DNA of 64,000 nt from Aphrophora alni (lineage: Eukaryota; Arthropoda; Insecta; Hemiptera; Aphrophoridae): NCBI GenBank assembly GCA_963513935.1, contig OY740772.1, positions 99,343,340-99,407,339 of the forward strand. The letters are read 5' to 3'. Every line of letters begins with the position of its first letter. The stretch's first letter is position 1. The position numbers were made by a program, and so were the translations under genes. Below the pieces are notes generated by a model, which was given only the letters and a program-made list of their open reading frames with translations, did no database searches and had not been told where the DNA came from. Shown piece by piece: positions 1-15,173 of this stretch.

Positions 1-3000
1 CAATTGTGCATCTTTCAATATCCATATCATTGGTATTGTTAAATATTGAAATTTTTACAAAAATTAGATAAAAATGATCAAAATATTAAAAATTTTGAAA
101 TTTCAATAGCACCAATCGACTCCAAACATAATTCTGCTTCTATTAAGCTATAGAAACATTCAAAAATCAAAAACTCACTTTTTGGCTTAAAAAAGTTGCA
201 ACGGGGGTACCTTGCTATTTTGCAAAGTTGGAAAAAAGGCAGTTTTCACGAATTAATTACTCAGAAACTATAAGGGATATTTTCAAATTGAAAAAACCAC
301 AGTAAAATTTGAACTTTCTTCTTTCCTCATGTAAAAGTTCATATCATTACGATGTATAGTTAGTGAGCTACAGGCGTTTTAAAAAGGTATTGCAAGTAGC
401 GAAACGTGAAATGTTAAAATCTGCTATTTTTATTGACATATAAATTGCAATAACTCTTAAACCATTTAAGATTTCTAAGTGATTTTTTCAGGGTTTATTC
501 TCCTTTCAATTCTGCATCTTTTGATACCCATATCGTTGGTTTAAAAAAATTTTGATCTTTTTTGAAAAAACTTTAAACTGCAATTACTCGTAAACCCTTT
601 GAGATTTCAAAGTGTTTTTCTCAGGGTTTACTCTCCTTTCAATTGTGCATCTTTCAATATCCATATCATTGGTATTGTTAAATATTGAAATTTTTACAAA
701 AATTAGATAAAAATGATCAAAATATTAAAAATTTTGAAATTTCAATAGCACCAATCGACTCCAAACATAATTCTGCTTCTATTAAGCTATAGAAACATTC
801 AAAAATCAAAAACTCACTTTTTGGCTTAAAAAAGTTGCAAGGGGGGGTACCTTGCTATTTTGCAAAGTTGGAAAATTGACAGTTTTCACGAATTAATTAC
901 TCAGAAACTATAAGGGATATTTTCAAATTGAAAAAACCACAGTAAAATTTGAACTTTCTTCTTTCCTCATGTAAAAGTTCATATCATTACGATGTATAGT
1001 TAGTGAGCTACAGGCGTTTTAAAAAGGTATTGCAAGTAGCGAAACGTGAAATGTTAAAATCTGCTATTTTTATTGACATATAAATTGCAATAACTCTTAA
1101 ACCATTTAAGATTTCTAAGTGATTTTTTCAGGGTTTATTCTCCTTTCAATTCTGCATCTTTTGATACCCATATCGTTGGTTTAAAAAAATTTTGATCTTT
1201 TCTGAAAAAACTTTAAACTGCAATTACTCGTAAACCCTTTGAGATTTCAAAGTGTTTTTCTCAGGGTTTACTCTCCTTTCAATTGTGCATCTTTCAATAT
1301 CCATATCATTGGTATTGTTAAATATTGAAATTTTTACAAAAATTAGATAAAAATGATCAAAATATTAAAAATTTTGAAATTTCAATAGCACCAATCGACT
1401 CCAAACATAATTCTGCTTCTATTAAGCTATAGAAACATTCAAAAATCAAAAACTCACTTTTTGGCTTAAAAAAGTTGCAACGGGGGTACCTTGCTATTTT
1501 GCAAAGTTGGAAAATTGGCAGTTTTCACGAAATAATTACTCAGAAACTATAAGGGATATTTTCAAATTGAAAAAACCACAGTAAAATTTGAACTTTCTTC
1601 TTTCCTCATGTAAAAGTTCATATCATTACGATGTATAGTTAGTGAGCTACAGGCGTTTTAAAAAGGTATTGCAAGTAGCGAAAGTGAAATGTTAAAATCT
1701 GCTATTTTTATTGACATATAAATTGCAATAACTCTTAAACCATTTAAGATTTCTAAGTGATTTTTTCAGGGTTTATTCTCCTTTCAATTCTGCATCTTTT
1801 GATACCCATATCGTTGGTTTAAAAAAATTTTGATCTTTTTTGAAAAAACTTTAAACTGCAATTACTCGTAAACCCTTTGAGATTTCAAAGTGTTTTTCTC
1901 AGGGTTTACTCTCCTTTCAATTGTGCATCTTTCAATATCCATATCATTGGTATTGTTAAATATTGAAATTTTTACAAAAATTAGATAAAAATGATCAAAA
2001 TATTAAAAATTTTGAAATTTCAATAGCACCAATCGACTCCAAACATAATTCTGCTTCTATTAAGCTATAGAAACATTCAAAAATCAAAAACTCACTTTTT
2101 GGCTTAAAAAAGTTGCAAGGGGGGTACCTTGCTATTTTGCAAAGTTGGAAAATTGGCAGTTTTCACGAATTAATTACTCAGAAACTATAAGGGATATTTT
2201 CGAATTGAAAAAACCACAGTAAAATTTGAACTTTCTTCTTTCCTCATGTAAAAGTTCATATCATTACGATGTATAGTTAGTGAGCTACAGGCGTTTTAAA
2301 AAGGTATTGCAAGTAGCGAAACGTGAAATGTTAAAATCTGCTATTTTTATTGACATATAAATTGCAATAACTCTTAAACCATTTAAGATTTCTAAGTGAT
2401 TTTTTCAGGGTTTATTCTCCTTTCAATTCTGCATCTTTTGATACCCATATCGTTGGTTTAAAAAAATTTTGATCTTTTTTGAAAAAACTTTAAACTGCAA
2501 TTACTCGTAAACCCTTTGAGATTTCAAAGTGTTTTTCTCAGGGTTTACTCTCCTTTCAATTGTGCATCTTTCAATATCCATATCATTGGTATTGTTAAAT
2601 ATTGAAATTTTTACAAAAATTAGATAAAAATGATCAAAATATTAAAAATTTTGAAATTTCAATAGCACCAATCGACTCCAAACATAATTCTGCTTCTATT
2701 AAGCTATAGAAACATTCAAAAATCAAAAACTCACTTTTTGGCTTAAAAAAGTTGCAAGGGGGGGTACCTTGCTATTTTGCAAAGTTGGAAAATTGACAGT
2801 TTTCACGAATTAATTACTCAGAAACTATAAGGGATATTTTCAAATTGAAAAAACCACAGTAAAATTTGAACTTTCTTCTTTCCTCATGTAAAAGTTCATA
2901 TCATTACGATGTATAGTTAGTGAGCTACAGGCGTTTTAAAAAGGTATTGCAAGTAGCGAAACGTGAAATGTTAAAATCTGCTATTTTTATTGACATATAA

Positions 3001-6000
3001 ATTGCAATAACTCTTAAACCATTTAAGATTTCTAAGTGATTTTTTCAGGGTTTATTCTCCTTTCAATTCTGCATCTTTTGATACCCATATCGTTGGTTTA
3101 AAAAAATTTTGATCTTTTCTGAAAAAACTTTAAACTGCAATTACTCGTAAACCCTTTGAGATTTCAAAGTGTTTTTCTCAGGGTTTACTCTCCTTTCAAT
3201 TGTGCATCTTTCAATATCCATATCATTGGTATTGTTAAATATTGAAATTTTTACAAAAATTAGATAAAAATGATCAAAATATTAAAAATTTTGAAATTTC
3301 AATAGCACCAATCGACTCCAAACATAATTCTGCTTCTATTAAGCTATAGAAACATTCAAAAATCAAAAACTCACTTTTTGGCTTAAAAAAGTTGCAAGGG
3401 GGGTACCTTGCTATTTTGCAAAGTTGGAAAATTGACAGTTTTCACGAATTAATTACTCAGAAACTATAAGGGATATTTTCAAATTGAAAAAACCACAGTA
3501 AAATTTGAACTTTCTTCTTTCCTCATGTAAAAGTTCATATCATTACGATGTATAGTTAGTGAGCTACAGGCGTTTTAAAAAGGTATTGCAAGTAGCGAAA
3601 CGTGAAATGTTAAAATCTGCTATTTTTATTGACATATAAATTGCAATAACTCTTAAACCATTTAAGATTTCTAAGTGATTTTTTCAGGGTTTATTCTCCT
3701 TTCAATTCTGCATCTTTTGATACCCATATCGTTGGTTTAAAAAAATTTTGATCTTTTCTGAAAAAACTTTAAACTGCAATTACTCGTAAACCCTTTGAGA
3801 TTTCAAAGTGTTTTTCTCAGGGTTTACTCTCCTTTCAATTGTGCATCTTTCAATATCCATATCATTGGTATTGTTAAATATTGAAATTTTTACAAAAATT
3901 AGATAAAAATGATCAAAATATTAAAAATTTTGAAATTTCAATAGCACCAATCGACTCCAAACATAATTCTGCTTCTATTAAGCTATAGAAACATTCAAAA
4001 ATCAAAAACTCACTTTTTGGCTTAAAAAAGTTGCAACGGGGGTACCTTGCTATTTTGCAAAGTTGGAAAATTGGCAGTTTTCACGAATTAATTACTCAGA
4101 AACTATAAGGGATATTTTCAAATTGAAAAAACCACAGTAAAATTTGAACTTTCTTCTTTCCTCATGTAAAAGTTCATATCATTACGATGTATAGTTAGTG
4201 AGCTACAGGCGTTTTAAAAAGGTATTGCAAGTAGCGAAAGTGAAATGTTAAAATCTGCTATTTTTATTGACATATAAATTGCAATAACTCTTAAACCATT
4301 TAAGATTTCTAAGTGATTTTTTCAGGGTTTATTCTCCTTTCAATTCTGCATCTTTTGATACCCATATCGTTGGTTTAAAAAAATTTTGATCTTTTTTGAA
4401 AAAACTTTAAACTGCAATTACTCGTAAACCCTTTGAGATTTCAAAGTGTTTTTCTCAGGGTTTACTCTCCTTTCAATTGTGCATCTTTCAATATCCATAT
4501 CATTGGTATTGTTAAATATTGAAATTTTTACAAAAATTAGATAAAAATGATCAAAATATTAAAAATTTTGAAATTTCAATAGCACCAATCGACTCCAAAC
4601 ATAATTCTGCTTCTATTAAGCTATAGAAACATTCAAAAATCAAAAACTCACTTTTTGGCTTAAAAAAGTTGCAAGGGGGGTACCTTGCTATTTTGCAAAG
4701 TTGGAAAATTGGCAGTTTTCACGAATTAATTACTCAGAAACTATAAGGGATATTTTCGAATTGAAAAAACCACAGTAAAATTTGAACTTTCTTCTTTCCT
4801 CATGTAAAAGTTCATATCATTACGATGTATAGTTAGTGAGCTACAGGCGTTTTAAAAAGGTATTGCAAGTAGCGAAACGTGAAATGTTAAAATCTGCTAT
4901 TTTTATTGACATATAAATTGCAATACCTCTTAAACCATTTAAGATTTCTAAGTGATTTTTTCAGGGTTTATTCTCCTTTCAATTCTGCATCTTTTGATAC
5001 CCATATCGTTGGTTTAAAAAAATTTTGATCTTTTCTGAAAAAACTTTAAACTGCAATTACTCGTAAACCCTTTGAGATTTCAAAGTGTTTTTCTCAGGGT
5101 TTACTCTCCTTTCAATTGTGCATCTTTCAATATCCATATCATTGGTATTGTTAAATATTGAAATTTTTACAAAAATTAGATAAAAATGATCAAAATATTA
5201 AAAATTTTGAAATTTCAATAGCACCAATCGACTCCAAACATAATTCTGCTTCTATTAAGCTATAGAAACATTCAAAAATCAAAAACTCACTTTTTGGCTT
5301 AAAAAAGTTGCAAGGGGGGTACCTTGCTATTTTGCAAAGTTGGAAAATTGGCAGTTTTCACGAATTAATTACTCAGAAACTATAAGGGATATTTTCGAAT
5401 TGAAAAAACCACAGTAAAATTTGAACTTTCTTCTTTCCTCATGTAAAAGTTCATATCATTACGATGTATAGTTAGTGAGCTACAGGCGTTTTAAAAAGGT
5501 ATTGCAAGTAGCGAAACGTGAAATGTTAAAATCTGCTATTTTTATTGACATATAAATTGCAATAACTCTTAAACCATTTAAGATTTCTAAGTGATTTTTT
5601 CAGGGTTTATTCTCCTTTCAATTCTGCATCTTTTGATACCCATATCGTTGGTTTAAAAAAATTTTGATCTTTTTTGAAAAAACTTTAAACTGCAATAAAA
5701 TTACTCGTAAACCCTTTGAGATTTCAAAGTGTTTTTCTCAGGGTTTACTCTCCTTTCAATTGTGCATCTTTCAATATCCATATCATTGGTATTGTTAAAT
5801 ATTGAAATTTTTACAAAAATTAGATAAAAATGATCAAAATATTAAAAATTTTGAAATTTCAATAGCACCAATCGACTCCAAACATAATTTTGCTTCTATT
5901 AAGCTATAGAAACATTCAAAAATCAAAAACTCACTTTTTGGCTTAAAAAAGTTGCAAGGGGGGTACCTTGCTATTTTGCAAAGTTGGAAAATTGGCAGTT

Positions 6001-9000
6001 TTCACGAATTAATTACTCAGAAACTATAAGGGATATTTTCAAATTGAAAAAACCACAGTAAAATTTGAACTTTCTTCTTTCCTCATGTAAAAGTTCATAT
6101 CATTACGATGTATAGTTAGTGAGCTACAGGCGTTTTAAAAAGGTATTGCAAGTAGCGAAAGTGAAATGTTAAAATCTGCTATTTTTATTGACATATAAAT
6201 TGCAATAACTCTTAAACCATTTAAGATTTCTAAGTGATTTTTTCAGGGTTTATTCTCCTTTCAATTCTGCATCTTTTGATACCCATATCGTTGGTTTAAA
6301 AAAATTTTGATCTTTTTTGAAAAAACTTTAAACTGCAATTACTCGTAAACCCTTTGAGATTTCAAAGTGTTTTTCTCAGGGTTTACTCTCCTTTCAATTG
6401 TGCATCTTTCAATATCCATATCATTGGTATTGTTAAATATTGAAATTTTTACAAAAATTAGATAAAAATGATCAAAATATTAAAAATTTTGAAATTTCAA
6501 TAGCACCAATCGACTCCAAACATAATTCTGCTTCTATTAAGCTATAGAAACATTCAAAAATCAAAAACTCACTTTTTGGCTTAAAAAAGTTGCAAGGGGG
6601 GTACCTTGCTATTTTGCAAAGTTGGAAAATTGGCAGTTTTCACGAATTAATTACTCAGAAACTATAAGGGATATTTTCGAATTGAAAAAACCACAGTAAA
6701 ATTTGAACTTTCTTCTTTCCTCATGTAAAAGTTCATATCATTACGATGTATAGTTAGTGAGCTACAGGCGTTTTAAAAAGGTATTGCAAGTAGCGAAACG
6801 TGAAATGTTAAAATCTGCTATTTTTATTGACATATAAATTGCAATAACTCTTAAACCATTTAAGATTTCTAAGTGATTTTTTCGGGGTTTATTCTCCTTT
6901 CAATTCTGCATCTTTTGTTACCCATATCGTTGGTTTAAAAAAATTTTGATCTTTTTTGAAAAAACTTTAAACTGCAATTACTCGTAAACCCTTTGAGATT
7001 TCAAAGTGTTTTTCTCAGGGTTTACTCTCCTTTCAATTGTGCATCTTTCAATATCCATATCATTGGTATTGTTAAATATTGAAATTTTTACAAAAATTAG
7101 ATAAAAATGATCAAAATATTAAAAATTTTGAAATTTCAATAGCACCAATCGACTCCAAACATAATTCTGCTTCTATTAAGCTATAGAAACATTCAAAAAT
7201 CAAAAACTCACTTTTTGGCTTAAAAAAGTTGCAAGGGGGGTACCTTGCTATTTTGCAAAGTTGGAAAATTGACAGTTTTCACGAATTAATTACTCAGAAA
7301 CTATAAGGGATATTTTCAAATTGAAAAAACCACAGTAAAATTTGAACTTTCTTCTTTCCTCATGTAAAAGTTCATATCATTACGATGTATAGTTAGTGAG
7401 CTACAGGCGTTTTAAAAAGGTATTGCAAGTAGCGAAACGTGAAATGTTAAAATCTGCTATTTTAATTGACATATAAATTGCAATAACTCTTAAACCATTT
7501 AAGATTTCTAAGTGATTTTTTCAGGGTTTATTCTCCTTTCAATTCTGCATCTTTTGATACCCATATCGTTGGTTTAAAAAAAATTTTGATCTTTTCTGAA
7601 AAAACTTTAAACTGCAATTACTCGTAAACCCTTTGAGATTTCAAAGTGTTTTTCTCAGGGTTTACTCTCCTTTCAATTGTGCATCTTTCAATATCCATAT
7701 CATTGGTATTGTTAAATATTGAAATTTTTACAAAAATTAGATAAAAATGATCAAAATATTAAAAATTTTGAAATTTCAATAGCACCAATCGACTCCAAAC
7801 ATAATTCTGCTTCTATTAAGCTATAGAAACATTCAAAAATCAAAAACTCACTTTTTGGCTTAAAAAAGTTGCAACGGGGGTACCTTGCTATTTTGCAAAG
7901 TTGGAAAATTGGCAGTTTTCACGAATTAATTACTCAGAAACTATAAGGGATATTTTCAAATTGAAAAAACCACAGTAAAATTTGAACTTTCTTCTTTCAT
8001 CATGTAAAAGTTCATATCATTACGATGTATAGTTAGTGAGCTACAGGCGTTTTAAAAAGGTATTGCAAGTAGCGAAACGTGAAATGTTAAAATCTGCTAT
8101 TTTTATTGACATATAAATTGCAATAACTCTTAAACCATTTAAGATTTCTAAGTGATTTTTTCAGGGTTTATTCTCCTTTCAATTCTGCATCTTTTGATAC
8201 CCATATCGTTGGTTTAAAAAAATTTTGATCTTTTCTGAAAAAACTTTAAACTGCAATTACTCGTAAACCCTTTGAGATTTCAAAGTGTTTTTCTCAGGGT
8301 TTACTCTCCTTTCAATTGTGCATCTTTCAATATCCATATCATTGGTATTGTTAAATATTGAAATTTTTACAAAAATTAGATAAAAATGATCAAAATATTA
8401 AAAATTTTGAAATTTCAATAGCACCAATCGACTCCAAACATAATTCTGCTTCTATTAAGCTATAGAAACATTCAAAAATCAAAAACTCACTTTTTGGCTT
8501 AAAAAAGTTGCAACGGGGGTACCTTGCTATTTTGCAAAGTTGGAAAAAAGGCAGTTTTCACGAATTAATTACTCAGAAACTATAAGGGATATTTTCAAAT
8601 TGAAAAAACCACAGTAAAATTTGAACTTTCTTCTTTCCTCATGTAAAAGTTCATATCATTACGATGTATAGTTAGTGAGCTACAGGCGTTTTAAAAAGGT
8701 ATTGCAAGTAGCGAAACGTGAAATGTTAAAATCTGCTATTTTTATTGACATATAAATTGCAATAACTCTTAAACCATTTAAGATTTCTAAGTGATTTTTT
8801 CAGGGTTTATTCTCCTTTCAATTCTGCATCTTTTGATACCCATATCGTTGGTTTAAAAAAATTTTGATCTTTTTTGAAAAAACTTTAAACTGCAATTACT
8901 CGTAAACCCTTTGAGATTTCAAAGTGTTTTTCTCAGGGTTTACTCTCCTTTCAATTGTGCATCTTTCAATATCCATATCATTGGTATTGTTAAATATTGA

Positions 9001-12000
9001 AATTTTTACAAAAATTAGATAAAAATGATCAAAATATTAAAAATTTTGAAATTTCAATAGCACCAATCGACTCCAAACATAATTCTGCTTCTATTAAGCT
9101 ATAGAAACATTCAAAAATCAAAAACTCACTTTTTGGCTTAAAAAAGTTGCAACGGGGGTACCTTGCTATTTTGCAAAGTTGGAAAAAAGGCAGTTTTCAC
9201 GAATTAATTACTCAGAAACTATAAGGGATATTTTCAAATTGAAAAAACCACAGTAAAATTTGAACTTTCTTCTTTCCTCATGTAAAAGTTCATATCATTA
9301 CGATGTATAGTTAGTGAGCTACAGGCGTTTTAAAAAGGTATTGCAAGTAGCGAAACGTGAAATGTTAAAATCTGCTATTTTTATTGACATATAAATTGCA
9401 ATAACTCTTAAACCATTTAAGATTTCTAAGTGATTTTTTCAGGGTTTATTCTCCTTTCAATTCTGCATCTTTTGATACCCATATCGTTGGTTTAAAAAAA
9501 TTTTGATCTTTTTTGAAAAAACTTTAAACTGCAATTACTCGTAAACCCTTTGAGATTTCAAAGTGTTTTTCTCAGGGTTTACTCTCCTTTCAATTGTGCA
9601 TCTTTCAATATCCATATCATTGGTATTGTTAAATATTGAAATTTTTACAAAAATTAGATAAAAATGATCAAAATATTAAAAATTTTGAAATTTCAATAGC
9701 ACCAATCGACTCCAAACATAATTCTGCTTCTATTAAGCTATAGAAACATTCAAAAATCAAAAACTCACTTTTTGGCTTAAAAAAGTTGCAAGGGGGGGTA
9801 CCTTGCTATTTTGCAAAGTTGGAAAATTGACAGTTTTCACGAATTAATTACTCAGAAACTATAAGGGATATTTTCAAATTGAAAAAACCACAGTAAAATT
9901 TGAACTTTCTTCTTTCCTCATGTAAAAGTTCATATCATTACGATGTATAGTTAGTGAGCTACAGGCGTTTTAAAAAGGTATTGCAAGTAGCGAAACGTGA
10001 AATGTTAAAATCTGCTATTTTTATTGACATATAAATTGCAATAACTCTTAAACCATTTAAGATTTCTAAGTGATTTTTTCAGGGTTTATTCTCCTTTCAA
10101 TTCTGCATCTTTTGATACCCATATCGTTGGTTTAAAAAAATTTTGATCTTTTCTGAAAAAACTTTAAACTGCAATTACTCGTAAACCCTTTGAGATTTCA
10201 AAGTGTTTTTCTCAGGGTTTACTCTCCTTTCAATTGTGCATCTTTCAATATCCATATCATTGGTATTGTTAAATATTGAAATTTTTACAAAAATTAGATA
10301 AAAATGATCAAAATATTAAAAATTTTGAAATTTCAATAGCACCAATCGACTCCAAACATAATTCTGCTTCTATTAAGCTATAGAAACATTCAAAAATCAA
10401 AAACTCACTTTTTGGCTTAAAAAAGTTGCAACGGGGGTACCTTGCTATTTTGCAAAGTTGGAAAATTGGCAGTTTTCACGAATTAATTACTCAGAAACTA
10501 TAAGGGATATTTTCAAATTGAAAAAACCACAGTAAAATTTGAACTTTCTTCTTTCCTCATGTAAAAGTTCATATCATTACGATGTATAGTTAGTGAGCTA
10601 CAGGCGTTTTAAAAAGGTATTGCAAGTAGCGAAAGTGAAATGTTAAAATCTGCTATTTTTATTGACATATAAATTGCAATAACTCTTAAACCATTTAAGA
10701 TTTCTAAGTGATTTTTTCAGGGTTTATTCTCCTTTCAATTCTGCATCTTTTGATACCCATATCGTTGGTTTAAAAAAATTTTGATCTTTTTTGAAAAAAC
10801 TTTAAACTGCAATTACTCGTAAACCCTTTGAGATTTCAAAGTGTTTTTCTCAGGGTTTACTCTCCTTTCAATTGTGCATCTTTCAATATCCATATCATTG
10901 GTATTGTTAAATATTGAAATTTTTACAAAAATTAGATAAAAATGATCAAAATATTAAAAATTTTGAAATTTCAATAGCACCAATCGACTCCAAACATAAT
11001 TCTGCTTCTATTAAGCTATAGAAACATTCAAAAATCAAAAACTCACTTTTTGGCTTAAAAAAGTTGCAAGGGGGGTACCTTGCTATTTTGCAAAGTTGGA
11101 AAATTGGCAGTTTTCACGAATTAATTACTCAGAAACTATAAGGGATATTTTCGAATTGAAAAAACCACAGTAAAATTTGAACTTTCTTCTTTCCTCATGT
11201 AAAAGTTCATATCATTACGATGTATAGTTAGTGAGCTACAGGCGTTTTAAAAAGGTATTGCAAGTAGCGAAACGTGAAATGTTAAAATCTGCTATTTTTA
11301 TTGACATATAAATTGCAATAACTCTTAAACCATTTAAGATTTCTAAGTGATTTTTTCAGGGTTTATTCTCCTTTCAATTCTGCATCTTTTGATACCCATA
11401 TCGTTGGTTTAAAAAAATTTTGATCTTTTTTGAAAAAACTTTAAACTGCAATTACTCGTAAACCCTTTGAGATTTCAAAGTGTTTTTCTCAGGGTTTACT
11501 CTCCTTTCAATTGTGCATCTTTCAATATCCATATCATTGGTATTGTTAAATATTGAAATTTTTACAAAAATTAGATAAAAATGATCAAAATATTAAAAAT
11601 TTTGAAATTTCAATAGCACCAATCGACTCCAAACATAATTCTGCTTCTATTAAGCTATAGAAACATTCAAAAATCAAAAACTCACTTTTTGGCTTAAAAA
11701 AGTTGCAAGGGGGGGTACCTTGCTATTTTGCAAAGTTGGAAAATTGACAGTTTTCACGAATTAATTACTCAGAAACTATAAGGGATATTTTCAAATTGAA
11801 AAAACCACAGTAAAATTTGAACTTTCTTCTTTCCTCATGTAAAAGTTCATATCATTACGATGTATAGTTAGTGAGCTACAGGCGTTTTAAAAAGGTATTG
11901 CAAGTAGCGAAACGTGAAATGTTAAAATCTGCTATTTTTATTGACATATAAATTGCAATAACTCTTAAACCATTTAAGATTTCTAAGTGATTTTTTCAGG

Positions 12001-15000
12001 GTTTATTCTCCTTTCAATTCTGCATCTTTTGATACCCATATCGTTGGTTTAAAAAAATTTTGATCTTTTCTGAAAAAACTTTAAACTGCAATTACTCGTA
12101 AACCCTTTGAGATTTCAAAGTGTTTTTCTCAGGGTTTACTCTCCTTTCAATTGTGCATCTTTCAATATCCATATCATTGGTATTGTTAAATATTGAAATT
12201 TTTACAAAAATTAGATAAAAATGATCAAAATATTAAAAATTTTGAAATTTCAATAGCACCAATCGACTCCAAACATAATTCTGCTTCTATTAAGCTATAG
12301 AAACATTCAAAAATCAAAAACTCACTTTTTGGCTTAAAAAAGTTGCAACGGGGGTACCTTGCTATTTTGCAAAGTTGGAAAATTGGCAGTTTTCACGAAT
12401 TAATTACTCAGAAACTATAAGGGATATTTTCAAATTGAAAAAACCACAGTAAAATTTGAACTTTCTTCTTTCCTCATGTAAAAGTTCATATCATTACGAT
12501 GTATAGTTAGTGAGCTACAGGCGTTTTAAAAAGGTATTGCAAGTAGCGAAAGTGAAATGTTAAAATCTGCTATTTTTATTGACATATAAATTGCAATAAC
12601 TCTTAAACCATTTAAGATTTCTAAGTGATTTTTTCAGGGTTTATTCTCCTTTCAATTCTGCATCTTTTGATACCCATATCGTTGGTTTAAAAAAATTTTG
12701 ATCTTTTTTGAAAAAACTTTAAACTGCAATTACTCGTAAACCCTTTGAGATTTCAAAGTGTTTTTCTCAGGGTTTACTCTCCTTTCAATTGTGCATCTTT
12801 CAATATCCATATCATTGGTATTGTTAAATATTGAAATTTTTACAAAAATTAGATAAAAATGATCAAAATATTAAAAATTTTGAAATTTCAATAGCACCAA
12901 TCGACTCCAAACATAATTCTGCTTCTATTAAGCTATAGAAACATTCAAAAATCAAAAACTCACTTTTTGGCTTAAAAAAGTTGCAAGGGGGGTACCTTGC
13001 TATTTTGCAAAGTTGGAAAATTGGCAGTTTTCACGAATTAATTACTCAGAAACTATAAGGGATATTTTCGAATTGAAAAAACCACAGTAAAATTTGAACT
13101 TTCTTCTTTCCTCATGTAAAAGTTCATATCATTACGATGTATAGTTAGTGAGCTACAGGCGTTTTAAAAAGGTATTGCAAGTAGCGAAACGTGAAATGTT
13201 AAAATCTGCTATTTTTATTGACATATAAATTGCAATACCTCTTAAACCATTTAAGATTTCTAAGTGATTTTTTCAGGGTTTATTCTCCTTTCAATTCTGC
13301 ATCTTTTGATACCCATATCGTTGGTTTAAAAAAATTTTGATCTTTTCTGAAAAAACTTTAAACTGCAATTACTCGTAAACCCTTTGAGATTTCAAAGTGT
13401 TTTTCTCAGGGTTTACTCTCCTTTCAATTGTGCATCTTTCAATATCCATATCATTGGTATTGTTAAATATTGAAATTTTTACAAAAATTAGATAAAAATG
13501 ATCAAAATATTAAAAATTTTGAAATTTCAATAGCACCAATCGACTCCAAACATAATTCTGCTTCTATTAAGCTATAGAAACATTCAAAAATCAAAAACTC
13601 ACTTTTTGGCTTAAAAAAGTTGCAAGGGGGGTACCTTGCTATTTTGCAAAGTTGGAAAATTGGCAGTTTTCACGAATTAATTACTCAGAAACTATAAGGG
13701 ATATTTTCGAATTGAAAAAACCACAGTAAAATTTGAACTTTCTTCTTTCCTCATGTAAAAGTTCATATCATTACGATGTATAGTTAGTGAGCTACAGGCG
13801 TTTTAAAAAGGTATTGCAAGTAGCGAAACGTGAAATGTTAAAATCTGCTATTTTTATTGACATATAAATTGCAATAACTCTTAAACCATTTAAGATTTCT
13901 AAGTGATTTTTTCAGGGTTTATTCTCCTTTCAATTCTGCATCTTTTGATACCCATATCGTTGGTTTAAAAAAATTTTGATCTTTTTTGAAAAAACTTTAA
14001 ACTGCAATAAAATTACTCGTAAACCCTTTGAGATTTCAAAGTGTTTTTCTCAGGGTTTACTCTCCTTTCAATTGTGCATCTTTCAATATCCATATCATTG
14101 GTATTGTTAAATATTGAAATTTTTACAAAAATTAGATAAAAATGATCAAAATATTAAAAATTTTGAAATTTCAATAGCACCAATCGACTCCAAACATAAT
14201 TTTGCTTCTATTAAGCTATAGAAACATTCAAAAATCAAAAACTCACTTTTTGGCTTAAAAAAGTTGCAAGGGGGGTACCTTGCTATTTTGCAAAGTTGGA
14301 AAATTGGCAGTTTTCACGAATTAATTACTCAGAAACTATAAGGGATATTTTCGAATTGAAAAAACCACAGTAAAATTTGAACTTTCTTCTTTCCTCATGT
14401 AAAAGTTCATATCATTACGATGTATAGTTAGTGAGCTACAGGCGTTTTAAAAAGGTATAGCAAGTAGCGAAACGTGAAATGTTAAATTCTGCTATTTTTA
14501 TTGACATATAAATTGCAATAACTCTTAAACCATTTAAGATTTCTAAGTGATTTTTTCAGGGTTTATTCTCCTTTCAATTCTGCATCTTTTGATACCCATA
14601 TCGTTGGTTTAAAAAAATTTTGATCTTTTTTGAAAAAACTTTAAACTGCAATTACTCGTAAACCCTTTGAGATTTCAAAGTGTTTTTCTCAGGGTTTACT
14701 CTCCTTTCAATTGTGCATCTTTCAATATCCATATCATTGGTATTTTTAAATATTGAAATTTTTACAAAAATTAGATAAAAATGATCAAAATATTAAAAAT
14801 TTTGAAATTTCAATAGCACCAATCGACTCCAAACATAATTCTGCTTCTATTAAGCTATAGAAACATTCAAAAATCAAAAACTCACTTTTTGGCTTAAAAA
14901 AGTTGCAAGGGGGGTACCTTGCTATTTTGCAAAGTTGGAAAATTGGCAGTTTTCACGAATTAATTACTCAGAAACTATAAGGGATATTTTCGAATTGAAA

Positions 15001-15173
15001 AAACCACAGTAAAATTTGAACTTTCTTCTTTCCTCATGTAAAAGTTTATATCATTACGATGTATAGCTAGTGAGCTACAGGCGTTTTAAAAAGGTATTGC
15101 AAGTAGCGAAACGTGAAATGTTAAATTCTGCTATTTTTATTGACATATAAATTGCAATAACTCTTAAACTTTA
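1..15173. repeat. Satellite DNA array, ~639-bp monomer, ~24 copies
   Basis: Head-to-tail copies begin at 1, 640, 1280, 1918, 2557, 3197, 3836 and so on, giving a unit of 638-640 bp. Copies differ by only a few bases: the G-run before GTACC, GAAACGTG versus GAAAGTG, TTTTCAAATTG versus TTTTCGAATTG, and AAATTGGCAG versus AAATTGACAG. Each monomer contains two related blocks about 132 bp apart (GCAATTACTCGTAAACCC and GCAATAACTCTTAAACC), so it grew from an older, shorter unit. A third, more diverged block starts at AATTACTCAGAAACTATAAG. No long open reading frame exists in any frame. The window begins inside the array, so its true left end is not seen. The homogeneity points to recent unequal exchange or gene conversion, typical of pericentromeric or intercalary satellites. 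Confidence 0.98.

Noticed and set aside
1..15173. Long regularly spaced repeats that might suggest a CRISPR-like array
   Set aside because: The whole 639-bp unit is repeated with no unique spacers, in a eukaryotic genome. It is satellite DNA.
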